Part shown: piece after piece, positions 1-7,979 of the stretch
Layout of the letters: every line of letters begins with the position of its first letter
Numbering within the stretch: the stretch's first letter is position 1
Assembly (NCBI GenBank): GCA_020444245.1
Contig: JAHLLI010000011.1
Location: 62,001 to 126,000, forward strand
Length of the DNA stretch: 64,000 nt
Reading direction: 5' to 3'
Source of the DNA: Actinomycetales bacterium
GTDB lineage: Bacteria > Actinomycetota > Actinomycetes > Actinomycetales > Cellulomonadaceae
Position numbers and translations under genes: made by a program
Notes under the pieces: model-generated
The model's database searches: none
Seen by the model: only the letters and a program-made list of their open reading frames with translations
What the model was told of the DNA's origin: nothing

Positions 1-256
1 GCGCCACCAGCAGCACCGGGTCGAGCAACGACCATTCGGTCATGGGCGACACGAACGTGCCACGCCCGGCCACGATCCGCACGAGCCCCTTCATCTGCAG
101 GAGCTTGATCGCCTCCCGCACCGTCGGTCTGCTGAGCCCGAACTCCCGGGACAGCTCGTTCTCGTTCGGAACCTGCGAACCCGGCGGGTATGCCCCGTCG
201 ACAATGGATTCTTGTAGAGATTCCGCAAGACCTTCGGCGAGTGGACGGCGTGCCAT
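1..256 (-). CDS. GntR-family (FadR-type) transcriptional regulator, partial
   Basis: The gene starts at ATG 256 and runs off the left edge, so about 85 N-terminal residues are visible and the effector-binding domain is missing. The visible part is a GntR winged-helix domain: it begins MARRPLAEGLAESLQESIV, then shows PGSQVPNENELSREFGLSRP and the wing segment GRGTFVSP, all typical of the family. It lies 39 bp downstream of the permease on the same strand and is probably the last gene, and the local regulator, of the sugar-acid operon reading leftward from 6148. The ligand cannot be deduced. The choice between FadR/FCD and other GntR subfamilies rests only on the HTH region. Confidence 0.88.
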   Translation of the reverse strand, partial: MARRPLAEGLAESLQESIVDGAYPPGSQVPNENELSREFGLSRPTVREAIKLLQMKGLVRIVAGRGTFVSPMTEWSLLDPVLLVA

Positions 257-295
257 TAGATCTCCCCTGAGAAGGTGGCGACAACGCGCTGGATC

Positions 296-1345
296 CTACA
301 CCGACGACTTCTTCTGGATCCGCGCTAGGACCCCCGCCCAGCCACGTCCGCCGGCACGTCCCCCCCGGCGGCGCATGTTGAGCGCGACGGCCAGGACGAT
401 GATCGCCCCGCTGAACATCTCCTGCCAGTACGCCGAGATGTTCAGCATGATCAGGCCGTTGAGGATCAGCCCGAGCAGCGTCGTGCCCAGCACGGTGCCG
501 AGGATCGACCCCTCGCCGCCGAACAGGCTCGCCCCGCCGATCACCACCGCACCGATCGCGACCAGCTCGTAGCCCGAGCCCGCGTCAGGCCGACCCACGC
601 TCAGTCGCGCGGTCTCGATCACCGAGGCGAACGCCGCGAGCGAGGAGGAGATCACGAAGATCGAGATCTTCACCGCGCGCACGCGCACGCCCGAGAGCAC
701 TGCCGCCTCGGTGTTGCTCCCGATCAGGAACACGTGCCGGCCGAACACCGTCTTGGTCAGCACCAGGTGGGCGACCAGGGCGACCACGGCGGCGAGCCAG
801 ACCGGCACCGGGACACCCAGCCACACGCCCTGCCCGAGGAACAGGAAGCCGCTCGGGAAGCCGCTGATCGTCGACCCGGTGGTCAGGCCCAGTGCCAGAC
901 CGCTGGCCATCGCCATGCTTCCCAGCGTGACCACGAACGACGGGATCCTGGTGAAGGCGAACACCGCCCCGTTGAACAGCCCGACCAGCGCCCCGGCGAG
1001 GATCGCCAGGGGCAGGGCCAGGACCGGGTTCAGCCCGGCGTCGACCATCAGCAGGCCGGTGCTCACCGAGACCAGCGCGACCACCGAACCCACCGACAGG
1101 TCGATCTGACCCGCGAGGATCACGAAGGTCATCCCCGTGCTGATGAACAGCGCCAGGGCGACCTGCCGCGAGACCACCGTGAGGTTGCCCGCGGTGAGGA
1201 AGTTGGGCGACTGGATCGCCAGGAACACCACCAGGACGACGACGGCGATGAGGAGCCCGAACTCCTTGGCACCGACGATCCTGCGAAGCAGCCGGCGCTG
1301 AGGTACGTCCTCCGCCGGCGACACGCTCAGCGTTGCGCTCTTCAC
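296..1345 (-). CDS. Ribose-type ABC transporter permease (RbsC family)
   Basis: Integral membrane subunit of a carbohydrate ABC importer of the RbsC/XylH (BPD_transp_2) family, 349 residues, which is normal length. About eight to ten hydrophobic segments are present. Family motifs include the stretch around LAGQIDLSVGSV (about residue 78) and GAVVIGGASLFGGEGS near the C-terminus. A GTG start overlaps the stop of the ATPase gene as GTGA, indicating translational coupling. Only one permease gene is present, so it probably works as a homodimer. Substrate is inferred from neighbours to be a four-carbon sugar acid or related polyol, but this is not proven. Confidence 0.93.
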   Translation of the reverse strand: MKSATLSVSPAEDVPQRRLLRRIVGAKEFGLLIAVVVLVVFLAIQSPNFLTAGNLTVVSRQVALALFISTGMTFVILAGQIDLSVGSVVALVSVSTGLLMVDAGLNPVLALPLAILAGALVGLFNGAVFAFTRIPSFVVTLGSMAMASGLALGLTTGSTISGFPSGFLFLGQGVWLGVPVPVWLAAVVALVAHLVLTKTVFGRHVFLIGSNTEAAVLSGVRVRAVKISIFVISSSLAAFASVIETARLSVGRPDAGSGYELVAIGAVVIGGASLFGGEGSILGTVLGTTLLGLILNGLIMLNISAYWQEMFSGAIIVLAVALNMRRRGGRAGGRGWAGVLARIQKKSSV

Positions 1346-2868
1346 GCCACACCCCTCTCGTGGACGCCGGTCGCCAAGCTCATGACCGCGCGTTCGCTCA
1401 TCTCGTCGCCGGACAGCTCGCCTGCCACCCGGCCCTCACGTAGGACGACGACCCGGTCGCTCATCCCCAGCACCTCGTTCAGCTCGGAGGAGATCATCAC
1501 GATCGCCACCCCGGTGGCCGCGATCGTGCGCATCAGCCCGTAGATCTCCTCCTTGGCCCCCATGTCCACCCCGCGCGTGGGCTCGTCGAGCAGCAGGACC
1601 CGCGGGTTGGTGGCCAGCCACCGGGCCAGGACGGCCTTCTGCTGGTTGCCACCCGACAGCGAGCGCACCGGTTGGCGCAGGGCATTGGTGCGCAGGTTGA
1701 GCCGTTCGGCGTACTCGCGCGACAGACCCTGCTCACGGTCGGAGCTCAGCCACCCGACCCGGGAGACCCGCTGCGGGCAGGCCGACACGATGTTGACGCT
1801 CACCGGCAGGTCGAGGAAGAGTGCGCTGCCCTTGCGGTCCTCGGGCACCAGCGCGACGCCCGCCGCGATCGCCTCCATCGGGCCCTGCCAGTGCACCGGC
1901 GTGCCGTCCAGGAGGATCTCGCCGGCCTCGACCGGCTCCATCCCGAACACCGCTCGCGCCGACTCGCTCCGGCCCGCGCCGACCAGGCCCGCGACCCCGA
2001 GGATCTCCCCGGCGCGCACGTCGAAGCTGACGTCCTTGACCCGTGGCCCGGACCGCAGGCCCCTGACCTCGAGCACGGGGGGCTCCTCGGGCACGGCCTC
2101 GAGGCGGTGGCCGAAGACCTGGTCGATGTCCCGACCGACCATCCGGTTGACCACCTCGGCGGGCGAGCTCGCGGACGTCTGCAGGACCTCACCGACGTTG
2201 CGCCCGTCGCGCAGCACGGTGATCCGGTCGGCCACGTCGAAGATCTCCCGCAGCCGGTGGGAGACGTAGATCACGGCGACGCCCCGGTCCCGCAGGCGCC
2301 GCACGATGTCCAGCAGGACGTCGACCTCGTCCTCGGTCACCGAGGAGGTCGGCTCGTCCATCACGACGATGCCCGCGTCGGCGGACAGCGCCTTGGCGAT
2401 CTCCACCATCTGCTGGCGGGCGATGCTCAGCGAGCCCACCAGCGCGTCGGGGTCCTGCCGGATGCCGAGCTCGCGCAGCAGCGCCACGCTGTCCGCCCGC
2501 ATCCGGCCGAAGTCCACCGTGCGCAGCCGGGTCCGCGGCTCGCGCCCGACCCAGATGTTCTCGGCCACCGATAGGTGCGGGGCAAGGTTGAGCTCCTGGT
2601 GGATCACGGCGATGCCGTGCGCCTGGGACAGCCGCGGGCTCCCGAGCTGGACGACCTCGCCGCCGACCTCGACGACGCCGGCGTCCGGGGTGTACATCCC
2701 CGCCAGGATCTTCAGCAGGGTCGACTTGCCTGCGCCGTTCTCCCCGACCAGGGCCATCACCTCGCCGCGTCTCACCTCGAGGTCGACGTGGTCCAGCGCG
2801 ATCACACCGGGGAACCTCTTCGACATGCCTTGCATGCGGACTGCCACCGCAGACATCGCCGTCTCCAT
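1342..2868 (-). CDS. Sugar ABC transporter ATP-binding protein (RbsA family, two ABC domains)
   Basis: Cytoplasmic energising subunit of a ribose-type importer, 508 residues with two fused nucleotide-binding domains. Domain 1 has Walker A GENGAGKST (residues 42-50) and Walker B IVVMDEPTS. Domain 2 has the usual degenerate Walker A GLVGAGRSE, signature LSGGNQQK and Walker B LLLDEPTRGVD. A second in-frame ATG at 2856 is preceded by GGAGA at good spacing and may be the real start. The gene is separated from the binding-protein gene upstream by 47 bp holding a strong hairpin (2877-2908), and overlaps the permease gene downstream. Confidence 0.94.
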   Translation of the reverse strand: METAMSAVAVRMQGMSKRFPGVIALDHVDLEVRRGEVMALVGENGAGKSTLLKILAGMYTPDAGVVEVGGEVVQLGSPRLSQAHGIAVIHQELNLAPHLSVAENIWVGREPRTRLRTVDFGRMRADSVALLRELGIRQDPDALVGSLSIARQQMVEIAKALSADAGIVVMDEPTSSVTEDEVDVLLDIVRRLRDRGVAVIYVSHRLREIFDVADRITVLRDGRNVGEVLQTSASSPAEVVNRMVGRDIDQVFGHRLEAVPEEPPVLEVRGLRSGPRVKDVSFDVRAGEILGVAGLVGAGRSESARAVFGMEPVEAGEILLDGTPVHWQGPMEAIAAGVALVPEDRKGSALFLDLPVSVNIVSACPQRVSRVGWLSSDREQGLSREYAERLNLRTNALRQPVRSLSGGNQQKAVLARWLATNPRVLLLDEPTRGVDMGAKEEIYGLMRTIAATGVAIVMISSELNEVLGMSDRVVVLREGRVAGELSGDEMSERAVMSLATGVHERGVA

Positions 2869-2876
2869 TCGGATCG

Positions 2877-2908
2877 GTCCGGCCCACCCCGCGTGGGGTG
2901 GGCCGGAC
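2877..2908. terminator. Perfect 14-bp hairpin between binding-protein and ATPase genes
   Basis: The arms GTCCGGCCCACCCC (2877-2890) and GGGGTGGGCCGGAC (2895-2908) are perfectly complementary around a 4-nt loop. There is no T-tract on the minus-strand side, so it is probably not a full terminator. In ABC operons such a structure typically protects the upstream binding-protein mRNA and reduces read-through into the ATPase gene. An equivalent hairpin follows the second binding-protein gene at 15474-15508. Confidence 0.7.
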
Positions 2909-2915
2909 GCGGTGA

Positions 2916-3908
2916 TCAGTGCGGGCCCTCGGCGAGGAACGACTCGAGGGTGTCGGGGGTCACGACGACGACGCCGGTGTCGATGACGAACCCGTCGGCC
3001 TGGTCCCAGGACCCGTCATGCATCTTGATGAGCGTGTCGAGCGCCTGGGCGGTCATCCCGAAGGGCTTCTGCGAGATCAGGGCGTCCACGCAGCCGCCAC
3101 GCATGGCCTCGATGCCCTGGTCGACGACGTCGAACCCGACGGCCTTGACCGTCCCGCAGGTGTTCGACGACTTGAGCGCGCCGGCGATGCCGGGCAGGTC
3201 GGAGCCGCCGATCCCGACGAAGGCCGTCAGGTCCGGGTGCGCCTGGAGGATGGTCTCGGCGATGGTCTGCGCGTCCGCCATCGACTCGCCGGACTCCTCG
3301 GTCGCCACGATCTCGATGTCCGGGTAGCCGTCGAGCGCCTTGGTGAGGCCGTCGAGGCGCTGCTTGAGGTTGGTCGCGCTCAGGCTGCCGATGACGACGG
3401 CCACGGTGCCCTTGCCGCCGATCGCGTCGGCGAGCGCCTTGCCTGCGGTCTCACCGGCGGCGACGTTGTCGGTGCCGATGTAGCCCTGGACCTCGGAGTC
3501 CGGCACGGGGCCGTCCCAGGCGATCACGGGGATCCCCTGGGCCCGCGCGCGGGAGATGACGTCCTTGACGCTCGCCGGGTCGTTGGGCGACACCGCGATG
3601 CCGAGCGGGTTCTTGGCCAGGATCGACTCGAAGATCGCGACCTGCTTGGCCGCGTCGTCGGAGTCCGGCCCGAGGAACTCGGCGGTGACGCCCTGCTTCT
3701 CCGCCTCGGCCTCCATGCCCTTGCGCGCGTCCACCCAGTAGGGGTTGTTGAGGGACTTCGGCAGGAACACGTAGGAGCCCTCGGACGCGGCCGTCGAGCC
3801 GCCGCCGTCGGCGGTCGAACCCGAGTCCGAGCCGGTCGAGCTGCACCCGGCCAGGACCAGGGCAGCGGCAGCCAGGGTGGCTGCGACGGTGATGCGCATT
3901 CGCTTCAT
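2916..3908 (-). CDS. Sugar ABC transporter substrate-binding lipoprotein (RbsB-like)
   Basis: Extracellular receptor of the importer, 330 residues, type I periplasmic-binding fold (Peripla_BP_4 type). The N-terminus is a lipoprotein signal with lipobox LAGC and Cys22, followed by a Ser/Thr/Gly-rich tether. The mature start YVFLPKSLNNPYW, the segment IAVSPNDPASVKDVI and the hinge region TAFVGIGGSDLPGIAGAL fit the RbsB family. It is the first transport gene downstream of the DUF1537 kinase (93-bp gap). Placement beside a sugar-acid kinase suggests a four-carbon acid sugar or a related ligand; the sequence alone does not settle this. Confidence 0.92.
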   Translation of the reverse strand: MKRMRITVAATLAAAALVLAGCSSTGSDSGSTADGGGSTAASEGSYVFLPKSLNNPYWVDARKGMEAEAEKQGVTAEFLGPDSDDAAKQVAIFESILAKNPLGIAVSPNDPASVKDVISRARAQGIPVIAWDGPVPDSEVQGYIGTDNVAAGETAGKALADAIGGKGTVAVVIGSLSATNLKQRLDGLTKALDGYPDIEIVATEESGESMADAQTIAETILQAHPDLTAFVGIGGSDLPGIAGALKSSNTCGTVKAVGFDVVDQGIEAMRGGCVDALISQKPFGMTAQALDTLIKMHDGSWDQADGFVIDTGVVVVTPDTLESFLAEGPH

Positions 3909-4001
3909 GTCTTGTCCTTCGTTGTGTCCACGAACTTCGTTGTTGGGGATCTCGCTCTGCCTCGAGCGATCAAGACGACAAGCCGGTGAGCTCCGGGCTG
4001 C

Positions 4002-5462
4002 TCACGCACCCCCTTCCGCACTCGTCGACCTGAGCCTTCGGACGACCGACGCCAGGGAGCCCTCGCTCCCGACGTTGCCCGGGAAGACCACGTAGGGCAT
4101 GCCCGATGGCACGTCGGCCTCGACGGTCGTCAGCACGGACACGACGCCGTCGAAGATCTGACCCGCGACCACGGCACGGGCGATGCCCAGGCCGTGCACG
4201 GCCACGTCGTGGGAGGTGATGCCGCCCTTGGCCACGACGAAGCCCAAGGGCCTCGCCGCGCGCACGGCCCGGACCACGTCGGTCACGGCCGTCGACACGG
4301 CTCCGGCGACCTCGAGGCTGGTGCGTCCGCCGGTCGCGGTGACCAGGGTCCGGCCGGTCTGCAGCACCACGTCGCCGGCCGCGAGGCCGTCGATCGCGGC
4401 GCGAGCCGCGCGGGACACCTCGGCCCGCGCCGCCTCGGGCGAGGCGAGCACGCCGGCGACGTCCAGCTCGACGAACCTCAGTCCGGGCAGCTGCTCGAGC
4501 CGGGCGAGCTGGCGGGTCGTGTTGGCGGTGTGCGAGCCGACCACGACCAGGCCGTGCCCGGGGGCCGGCGTGAGCTGCGCGTCGGTCAGCGCCGGCCACA
4601 CGGGCTGTCCCGCGAGCACCCGCAGCAGGGAGGGCGCGAGGCGGTGCAGCAGCCGACGGCCGGCGTCCTCGGCCTCGATCACCGCGAGCGCCACGACCTC
4701 GAGGTCGTGCACCGAGGCGGCGTTGACCACCACGGGCGCGCCACCGGTCACCGCGAGCAGCTGGTCCAGCACCGCGTCGGGGCCGCCCGCGCGGATCGTC
4801 TCCAGCGAGATGCTCGCCACGCGCCGCGCGGGCCACCGGCCGCCGGACTTCTCGTCGAGGTAGTCGCGCAGGTCCGAGCTGCGGTAGCCGAAGGTCGCGT
4901 CGGCGGCGTACTCCGAGTCCCCCGCCATGATCCAGCCGTCCGGCGTGCCCACCCACTGCACGTCGCCGACCGTCATCCGGCCGGCTTCCAGGTACGCCGG
5001 CGTGAACAGCACCGCGTCGTAGGGCCGCCCGTGGGCCGCGGCGACCTGGGCCAGCACGTCGGTCTCCAGGGGTACGTGGCCGCGCAACGTCGAGTCCCCG
5101 CGGGCCACCAGGCGCAGTGGCCACCCCTCGGCGGTGGCGAGCCGCTCGAGCGACCACGCGAGCTCGTGCACCAGGGTCGTCGCGTCCGGCCGGGACAGGC
5201 TGCGGGTGTTCGTCAGTGCCACGCTCACGCCCGGCTCGGCGCCGAGCGCCCACCGCAGGTCGTCGTCGGTCCATCGCGAGACCAGCCGGACGCCGCGCAG
5301 GGTCTGCGTGCCGGTCGGGTCGTCGTCCAGGGCGACCGTCCGGGTTCCGGTCCGGCGGGCGTGCTCCGCGATCCGCTCGAGCGCGCCCGGGACCACCAGG
5401 GGCTCCGGCAGCGCGTCGAGGAGGGCCGCGGCGTCCACCGCGTGCGGTGTGGAGGTGGTCAC
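4002..5462 (-). CDS. Four-carbon acid sugar kinase family protein (DUF1537; OtnK/DtnK-like)
   Basis: ATP-dependent kinase of the DUF1537 family, whose characterised members phosphorylate D-threonate, D-erythronate or 3-oxo-tetronate. From the GTG at 5462 it has 486 residues, slightly longer than many family members. The N-terminal domain carries ALDDDPTGTQTLRG, the family's DDDxTG motif; the C-terminal nucleotide-binding domain includes FVVAKGGITSHDVA and ends with VVFPGNVGSEGSLASVV. The GTG overlaps the racemase stop (GTGA), so the two are translationally coupled. A much longer in-frame reading upstream would run through the racemase gene and is rejected. Exact substrate stereochemistry is unknown. 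Confidence 0.9.
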   Translation of the reverse strand: MTTSTPHAVDAAALLDALPEPLVVPGALERIAEHARRTGTRTVALDDDPTGTQTLRGVRLVSRWTDDDLRWALGAEPGVSVALTNTRSLSRPDATTLVHELAWSLERLATAEGWPLRLVARGDSTLRGHVPLETDVLAQVAAAHGRPYDAVLFTPAYLEAGRMTVGDVQWVGTPDGWIMAGDSEYAADATFGYRSSDLRDYLDEKSGGRWPARRVASISLETIRAGGPDAVLDQLLAVTGGAPVVVNAASVHDLEVVALAVIEAEDAGRRLLHRLAPSLLRVLAGQPVWPALTDAQLTPAPGHGLVVVGSHTANTTRQLARLEQLPGLRFVELDVAGVLASPEAARAEVSRAARAAIDGLAAGDVVLQTGRTLVTATGGRTSLEVAGAVSTAVTDVVRAVRAARPLGFVVAKGGITSHDVAVHGLGIARAVVAGQIFDGVVSVLTTVEADVPSGMPYVVFPGNVGSEGSLASVVRRLRSTSAEGGA

Positions 5463-6148
5463 GGGGCGGGCACCTCGGCGGCCGGGTGGGCGACGGTGGC
5501 GAGGTACTCCACGCCGAGCCGCGGGCTGGACAGCACGGTGAGGCCGGTCTGCTCGGCGAGCGAGTCGGCCAGCCGGGTCATCGAGGCCTGGGCGAGCACG
5601 ATGAGGTCGACGCCGCGCTCGACGAGCTGCTGGGCGCCGGCGCGCACGAGTGCGTCGTGGCGGTCCTTGTCGCCGCTCATCAGGGCCTCGAAGGCGCCCT
5701 CGGCGAGCTGGGTCAGGATCGTGACCTCCCGGCCGGCCTCCTGGGCGTGGCCGCGGATGAGGTCCGCGGTCGGCGGCAGCGTGGTGGGCACGGTGGCGAG
5801 CACGCCGACCGTGTCCGCCGTGAGCGCGGCCTTGCGCGTCATGGCGTCGTCGATCTTGACGATCGGGATCTTCACGTGGGACTTCGCGCTCTCGACGGCC
5901 GGCCCCAGCGAGGAGCACGCGGAGAAGATCACGTCCGCTCCGGCGTGCTCCGCGGCCTCGGCGAGCAGCACCATCCGGGCCTCGCTGTCGGGCGAGATCT
6001 CGCCCTCGCGCATCACGGTCGCCAGGACGTCGGAGTCGACGAAGTGGATCACCTCGTCCTCCGGCATGAGCTCGCCGATCAGATCCGTGATCTGGGTCTC
6101 GACGTTCACGAACACGAAGCTCGTGTGGAGCATCGCGATCTTCGTCAT
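5459..6148 (-). CDS. Aspartate/glutamate/hydantoin racemase-family protein lacking the second cysteine
   Basis: A 229-residue member of the Asp/Glu racemase superfamily, first gene of the leftward operon. The ATG at 6148 follows a strong GGGAGG site. The first catalytic cysteine is visible in IFSACSSLGPAVES. The C-terminal counterpart, normally a Cys-containing VLGC(T/A) motif, reads LIVLAQASMTRLAD, so the second cysteine is absent. Two-base racemisation therefore looks unlikely; a one-cysteine isomerase or decarboxylase-type reaction on a sugar acid is more plausible. Coupling to the DUF1537 kinase suggests it prepares or interconverts the kinase substrate. The function is inferred. Confidence 0.85.
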   Translation of the reverse strand: MTKIAMLHTSFVFVNVETQITDLIGELMPEDEVIHFVDSDVLATVMREGEISPDSEARMVLLAEAAEHAGADVIFSACSSLGPAVESAKSHVKIPIVKIDDAMTRKAALTADTVGVLATVPTTLPPTADLIRGHAQEAGREVTILTQLAEGAFEALMSGDKDRHDALVRAGAQQLVERGVDLIVLAQASMTRLADSLAEQTGLTVLSSPRLGVEYLATVAHPAAEVPAP

Positions 6149-6160
6149 GGCGTCCTCCCT

Positions 6161-6184
6161 GACGTCTGATGTCGGATGTCTGAC
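6161..6184. promoter_or_regulatory. Heptamer repeats upstream of the sugar-acid operon, candidate GntR operator
   Basis: Three direct heptamers, GACGTCT-GATGTCG-GATGTCT, followed by GAC, sit 13 bp upstream of the racemase start, where an operator would overlap the transcript start. The adjacent operon ends with a GntR gene, making it the obvious candidate ligand. This is a sequence pattern only; no consensus match is claimed. Confidence 0.35.
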
Positions 6185-6375
6185 TGCAATGATGGGACCA
6201 AACACCCAAAGTCGGCAAGACGCTCTGGGCTATCGGAAGGTCACGATCAGGTAACGGTGCGGGCGAGGGCCTCCCCCACCGACGTCACCGGAGGGCTGTG
6301 GCGGCCCGTCCCGACCGACGTGCCGACGGTGGTGAGACAGTGGGAGCCGTCACCCACACTCCCCAGGAGGTATCC

Positions 6376-6741
6376 ATGGCCGCCGAACCCGGCAGCGTCG
6401 TCGTCTGCATCCCCGTGGCCACGGGCCGCCAGGTCGACCACAGCTGGGGCAAGGCGACCACCGTGGCCACGGTCACGGTGCGCGACGGCGCGATCGCGGA
6501 CTGGACCGAGGACGCGGTGGGCTGGGACGTGCTGCACGACGAGGGCCCGCACGGCAGCCACCACGCACGGATCGCACGATTCCTGCTCGAACGTCACGCG
6601 CAGGCGGTCGCCGCCTCGCACATGGGGCCGCCGATGGTGAACATGCTCGCCAAGATGGGACTGGTCGTGGACCTGGGCGCGAACGGGGACGCCGAGGCCG
6701 CTGCGCTCGCGGTCGCCGCCAAGGTCGCCGCGCCCGCCTGA
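6376..6741 (+). CDS. NifX/NifB-family (dinitrogenase FeMo-cofactor domain) protein
   Basis: A small 121-residue protein with the RNase H-like fold family that includes NifX, NafY and the NifB C-terminal domain. It shows CIPVATGRQVDHSWGKA at the N-terminus, a glycine/histidine patch DEGPHGSHHARIARFL, and ASHMGPPMVNMLAKMG. Start ATG 6376 follows AGGAGGT at ideal spacing. No nitrogenase or cofactor-biosynthesis genes are nearby, so it is an orphan member; such proteins occur in non-diazotrophs with unknown function, often presumed to bind metal clusters or small ligands. It is divergent from the sugar-acid operon. Confidence 0.82.
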   Translation: MAAEPGSVVVCIPVATGRQVDHSWGKATTVATVTVRDGAIADWTEDAVGWDVLHDEGPHGSHHARIARFLLERHAQAVAASHMGPPMVNMLAKMGLVVDLGANGDAEAAALAVAAKVAAPA

Positions 6742-6803
6742 CCTTCACCGGACCCACACCGACGGCGGTCGACGAGCCGCCGCGCCGGGGCGAGGATGGA
6801 CAC

Positions 6804-7979
6804 ATGATCCGCGGAGCCCTGCGTTGGACCGTGCCCGCCGGAATCGGCGCGGCAGTGATCGCCGCCACGCTGGTGGCCCCTTCGGTGGCCGCCGCCGGCA
6901 CCAACCTGCCAGCGCTGACAGCGCAGCAGCTGCTCACCGAGCTGCAGGGCGCCACAGCCTCCGCCGTGCAGGGCACCGTCAGCGTCGAGGCCGACCTCGG
7001 GCTGCCGTCGCTGCCGAGCGTGGCGCAGTCGGGCGGCGCGCCCGGTCACGACGCTGCCGACCTCACCTCGATCCTGTCCGGCACCACGACGATGCGGGTC
7101 TGGGCCTCGCACGACGGCGCGCGCGTCGCGGTGCACGGCACGCTCGGCGAGACCGACGTGATCGCCGACGGCACGCAGGTCTGGATCTGGTCCTCGGCCG
7201 ACCGGACCGTCACGCACCTCGTGGGCGCGGACAAGACCGCGACCCGCGACGAGTCGTCGAAGCAGGCCGAGCAGTGGGCCGGCACCGACCCGCGTGCCGC
7301 GCTCGCCTCGCTCACCCCCGACCAGCTCAGCAAGGCCGTCCTGGCCGCCCTGGAACCGAGCACCACCGTGACCAGCGGCCCGGACGTGACGGTCGCCGGC
7401 CGGCCGGCCTACCAGCTGGTCCTCACCCCCAAGGACGCCGGCACCCTGGTCGGCTCCGTGACGATCGCCATCGACGCCGCCGAGCGGGTCCCGACCCGGG
7501 TCACCGTGACGTCCACGGTCACCGGGCGGCCCGCGCTGACCGTCGGCTTCACCGACGTGAGCTTCACCGCCCCCGACCCGAGCGTGTTCGCCTTCACGCC
7601 GCCTGCAGGTGCGACGGTCACGGAGAAGACGGCCGGTGAGGCCGGCGCGTCCTCCTCCGTCCCGGCGCCCGGTGCCGACGATCCCACCCCGCAGGTCGTG
7701 GGGAAGGGCTGGTCGAGCGTCCTGGTGCTGGCCGGCGTCCCGGACCTGGCGACCCTGACGGGCGCGTCCGGCTCGTCGGGCACCCCGGCGTCGGGCACGT
7801 CGGGCGCGGGCGACCTGAGCGCCATCGTCGCGGCCCTGCCCGAGGTGTCCGGCTCCTGGGGCTCGGGCCGGCTCCTGACCTCCAACCTGGTGTCCGCGCT
7901 CCTGACAGATGACGGCCGGGTCCTGGTCGGCGCCGTCGACGCGCAGACCCTCGAGGCCGCCGCAGCGGCATCCCGGTGA
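6804..7979 (+). CDS. LolA-like secreted/anchored protein
   Basis: A 391-residue exported protein. The N-terminus MIRGALRWTVPAGIG leads into a hydrophobic signal segment ending in APSVAAAG, with no lipobox. The central region resembles the LolA/DUF2092 fold: ITEL-type beginning QLLTELQGATASAVQGTVSV, then repeated beta segments such as TQVWIWSSADRTVTHLV and AYQLVLTPKDAGTLVGSVTIAID. A Ser/Gly/Ala/Pro-rich stretch sits around residues 275-340. Its stop overlaps the GTG of the ABC ATPase, so lipid or cell-envelope export by the following ABC-2 transporter is a reasonable inference. In an organism without a classical outer membrane the cargo is unknown. Confidence 0.78.
   Translation: MIRGALRWTVPAGIGAAVIAATLVAPSVAAAGTNLPALTAQQLLTELQGATASAVQGTVSVEADLGLPSLPSVAQSGGAPGHDAADLTSILSGTTTMRVWASHDGARVAVHGTLGETDVIADGTQVWIWSSADRTVTHLVGADKTATRDESSKQAEQWAGTDPRAALASLTPDQLSKAVLAALEPSTTVTSGPDVTVAGRPAYQLVLTPKDAGTLVGSVTIAIDAAERVPTRVTVTSTVTGRPALTVGFTDVSFTAPDPSVFAFTPPAGATVTEKTAGEAGASSSVPAPGADDPTPQVVGKGWSSVLVLAGVPDLATLTGASGSSGTPASGTSGAGDLSAIVAALPEVSGSWGSGRLLTSNLVSALLTDDGRVLVGAVDAQTLEAAAAASR

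Noticed and set aside
42-572. Plus-strand 176-residue frame over the GntR and permease ends
   Set aside because: Shadow of two minus-strand genes; no family pattern.
4194-6254. 686-residue plus-strand open frame opposite the kinase and racemase genes
   Set aside because: It is Gly/Arg/Asp-rich antisense translation of GC-rich coding DNA with no family pattern; the minus-strand frames match known families.
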